Positions 62,672 through 64,000 of a stretch of DNA of 64,000 nt are shown in pieces. The stretch's first letter is position 1. Each line of letters begins with the position of its first letter. The notes under the pieces are model-generated. The model was given only the letters and a program-made list of their open reading frames with translations. It did not search any database and was not told where the DNA came from. Source of the DNA: Fodinibacter sp963695175 (lineage in GTDB: Bacteria; Actinomycetota; Actinomycetes; Actinomycetales; Dermatophilaceae); assembly GCA_963695175.1 (NCBI GenBank), contig CAVOGG010000009.1, positions 624,229 through 688,228 of the forward strand. The letters run 5' to 3'. The translations under genes were made by a program, and so were the position numbers.

Positions 62672-63937
62672 ATGTTGGCCGAATCCCACGATGAGGAGCA
62701 GATCATCGCCAGGGTGGCGGCCCTGGACATCGGTAAGGCGGAGTTGGTGTGCTGTGTGCGGGTGCCAGCACCTGCGGGCGGTAAACGGCGGTTGCAGGAG
62801 GTCACGACGTACTCGACGATGACGAGGTCGCTGACTGAGCTGGCCAATCGGCTGGTCGAGATGCGCGTCGAGCGGGTGGTGATGGAGGCGACGTCGTCGT
62901 ACTGGAAGCCGGTGTTCTACCTGTTGGAGGCGCACGGGCTGGACCCGTGGCTGGTCAACGCCCGCGACGTCAAACATCTGCCCGGTCGGCCGAAAACCGA
63001 TGTGCTGGACGCGGTGTGGTTGTGCAAGGTGGCTGAGCGACAGATGCTGCGGCCCAGTTTCGTGCCGCCGTGGCCGATCCGGCGGCTGCGGGATCTGACC
63101 CGCTACCGCACCGACCTGGTTGCCGCGCGCACGGCGGAGAAGAACCGGGTCGAGAAGCTGCTCGAAGACGCCTGCATCAAACTGTCAGTGGTGGCCTCCG
63201 ACATCTTCGGGGTGTCCGGGCGGGCGATGCTGGCCGCGCTGGTCGCCGGCGAACGCGACCCGAAGGTGCTCGCCCAGCTGGCACGGGCACGGATGCGCGG
63301 CAAGATCGATCGGCTGCGAGCAGGCCTTCGACGGGCACTTCGCCGATCATCACCGGTTCTTGCTGTCGCGCATGTTGTCGCGGATCGAGGGCCTCGACGC
63401 CGACATCGCCGCGGTCGACGCCCAGATCGAGGCGCAGCTGGCCCCTTTCGCCGAGGCGGCGGCCCGCCTCGATGAGATCCCCGGCATCGGTCCGGTCGCC
63501 GCAGCAGCCATCATCGCCGAGATCGGAATCGATATGTCGCGGTTCCCGACCGCCGGGCACCTGTGCTCGTGGGCGAAGTTCGCCCCGGGCATCAACTCCT
63601 CGGCGGGCAAGACCAAAGGCAGCGCTTCCTCCGGGCATGGCAACCGCTACCTGGCGCGCGTCCTGGGCGAGGCTGCCGTCTGGCCACGCAGACGACACTT
63701 TCCTGGGCGAGCGGTACCGCGCGATCGCCCGACGCCGCGGCCAACCCCGAGCGGTGGTCGCCGTCGGTCGCTCCATCCTGGTGATCATCTGGCACCTGCT
63801 GCACGATCCAGACGCCCGATACCAGGATCTGGGCGCCGATCACTACGCCCGACACGTCGACCCGAGCCAAGAAGCGCAATCACATTCGACAACTCGAAGC
63901 CCTCGGCTACACGGTCACACTCACTCCCGCCGCCTGA
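62672..63937 (+). mobile_element. IS110-family transposase gene, frameshifted
   Basis: The N-terminal DEDD (RuvC-like) domain is intact: ALDIGKAELVCCV, MEATSSYWKPVFYLL, KTDVLDAVWLCKVAERQML give the Asp, Glu, Asp, Asp set. The C-terminal Transposase_20 part follows in other frames: LDEIPGIGPVAAAAIIAEIG and FAPGINSSAGKTKGSASSG holding the catalytic serine region, then VGRSILVIIWHLLHDPDARY and the RNHIRQLEALGYTVTLTPAA end at 63937. Shifts near 63315, 63690 and 63865 make it inactive as read. The start at ATG 62672 has GAGGAG 9 nt upstream. The right end of the element is not determined. Confidence 0.85.
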
Positions 63938-64000
63938 CCCCGCTCGAACCATGCGGACCGCTTGAAACTCCCTGTGCCCGCTCACCTTTCATTTTCGGAC

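Noticed and set aside
40865..64000. Attachment-site duplication of the tRNA-Asn 3' end
   Set aside because: No second copy of the tRNA 3' segment was noticed to the right within the window and no integrase gene is present, so attachment sites are not annotated.

Overview
This is a high-GC (roughly 70%) Gram-positive chromosome segment. Gene content and order (PhoH-YbeY-CBS protein-Era; RecO-UppS; Zur with a zinc ABC transporter; GlyS; Dgt-DnaG; an actinobacterial type LeuA with a leader peptide; DUF222/HNH family; SigE-type ECF sigma factor) point to an actinobacterium, by inference near the Intrasporangiaceae/Dermatophilaceae. Many genes have no Shine-Dalgarno but a TANNNT box 6-9 nt before the start codon, which indicates widespread leaderless transcription.

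Left part (1-40.9 kb) is mostly core. It starts inside a HIT hydrolase, then runs through rRNA/ribosome maturation (phoH, ybeY, CBS transporter-like protein, era), a LuxR-type regulator facing an ankyrin lipoprotein, a broken DUF222/HNH gene, asd, an acyl-CoA dehydrogenase facing an acyl-CoA-binding protein, a translationally coupled ACC deaminase-DDAH-acetyltransferase operon, leuA behind a leucine leader peptide, a secreted subtilase, AlkB and AlkA repair genes (alkA carries a 72-bp palindromic in-frame insertion and a later frameshift), recO-uppS, zur-znuB-znuC-znuA behind a perfect Zur-type palindrome, glyS, an ECF sigma pair, a sulfurtransferase, hydrolases, dusB, dgt, dnaG and tRNA-Asn with its terminator.

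Right part (40.9-64 kb) is accessory: no core housekeeping gene is seen after tRNA-Asn. A 1-kb non-coding stretch with a degraded gene remnant precedes a LacI-controlled galactofuranose/ribose-type sugar ABC operon with two different double-domain ATPases (substrate-binding lipoprotein, ATPase 1, two permeases, ATPase 2, LacI). A convergent dehydrogenase and a phosphofructokinase follow. Two identical 14-bp LacI-type operators sit upstream of the binding-protein gene. After this come small stress-type genes, secreted and hypothetical proteins, an esterase, broken ltrA, a nuclease remnant, two tiny single-span membrane proteins missed by ordinary ORF calling, a DUF2383 gene behind a SigB-like promoter, an RsbW-like ATPase, an MFS exporter with a divergent HxlR regulator, and a decayed IS110 element at the right edge.

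The most unusual features are the protein-coding palindrome inside alkA, the dual-ATPase sugar operon, the perfect 26-bp palindrome before the LuxR-type gene, the micro-protein pair, and a pattern in which about ten non-essential genes carry frameshifts while core genes are intact.
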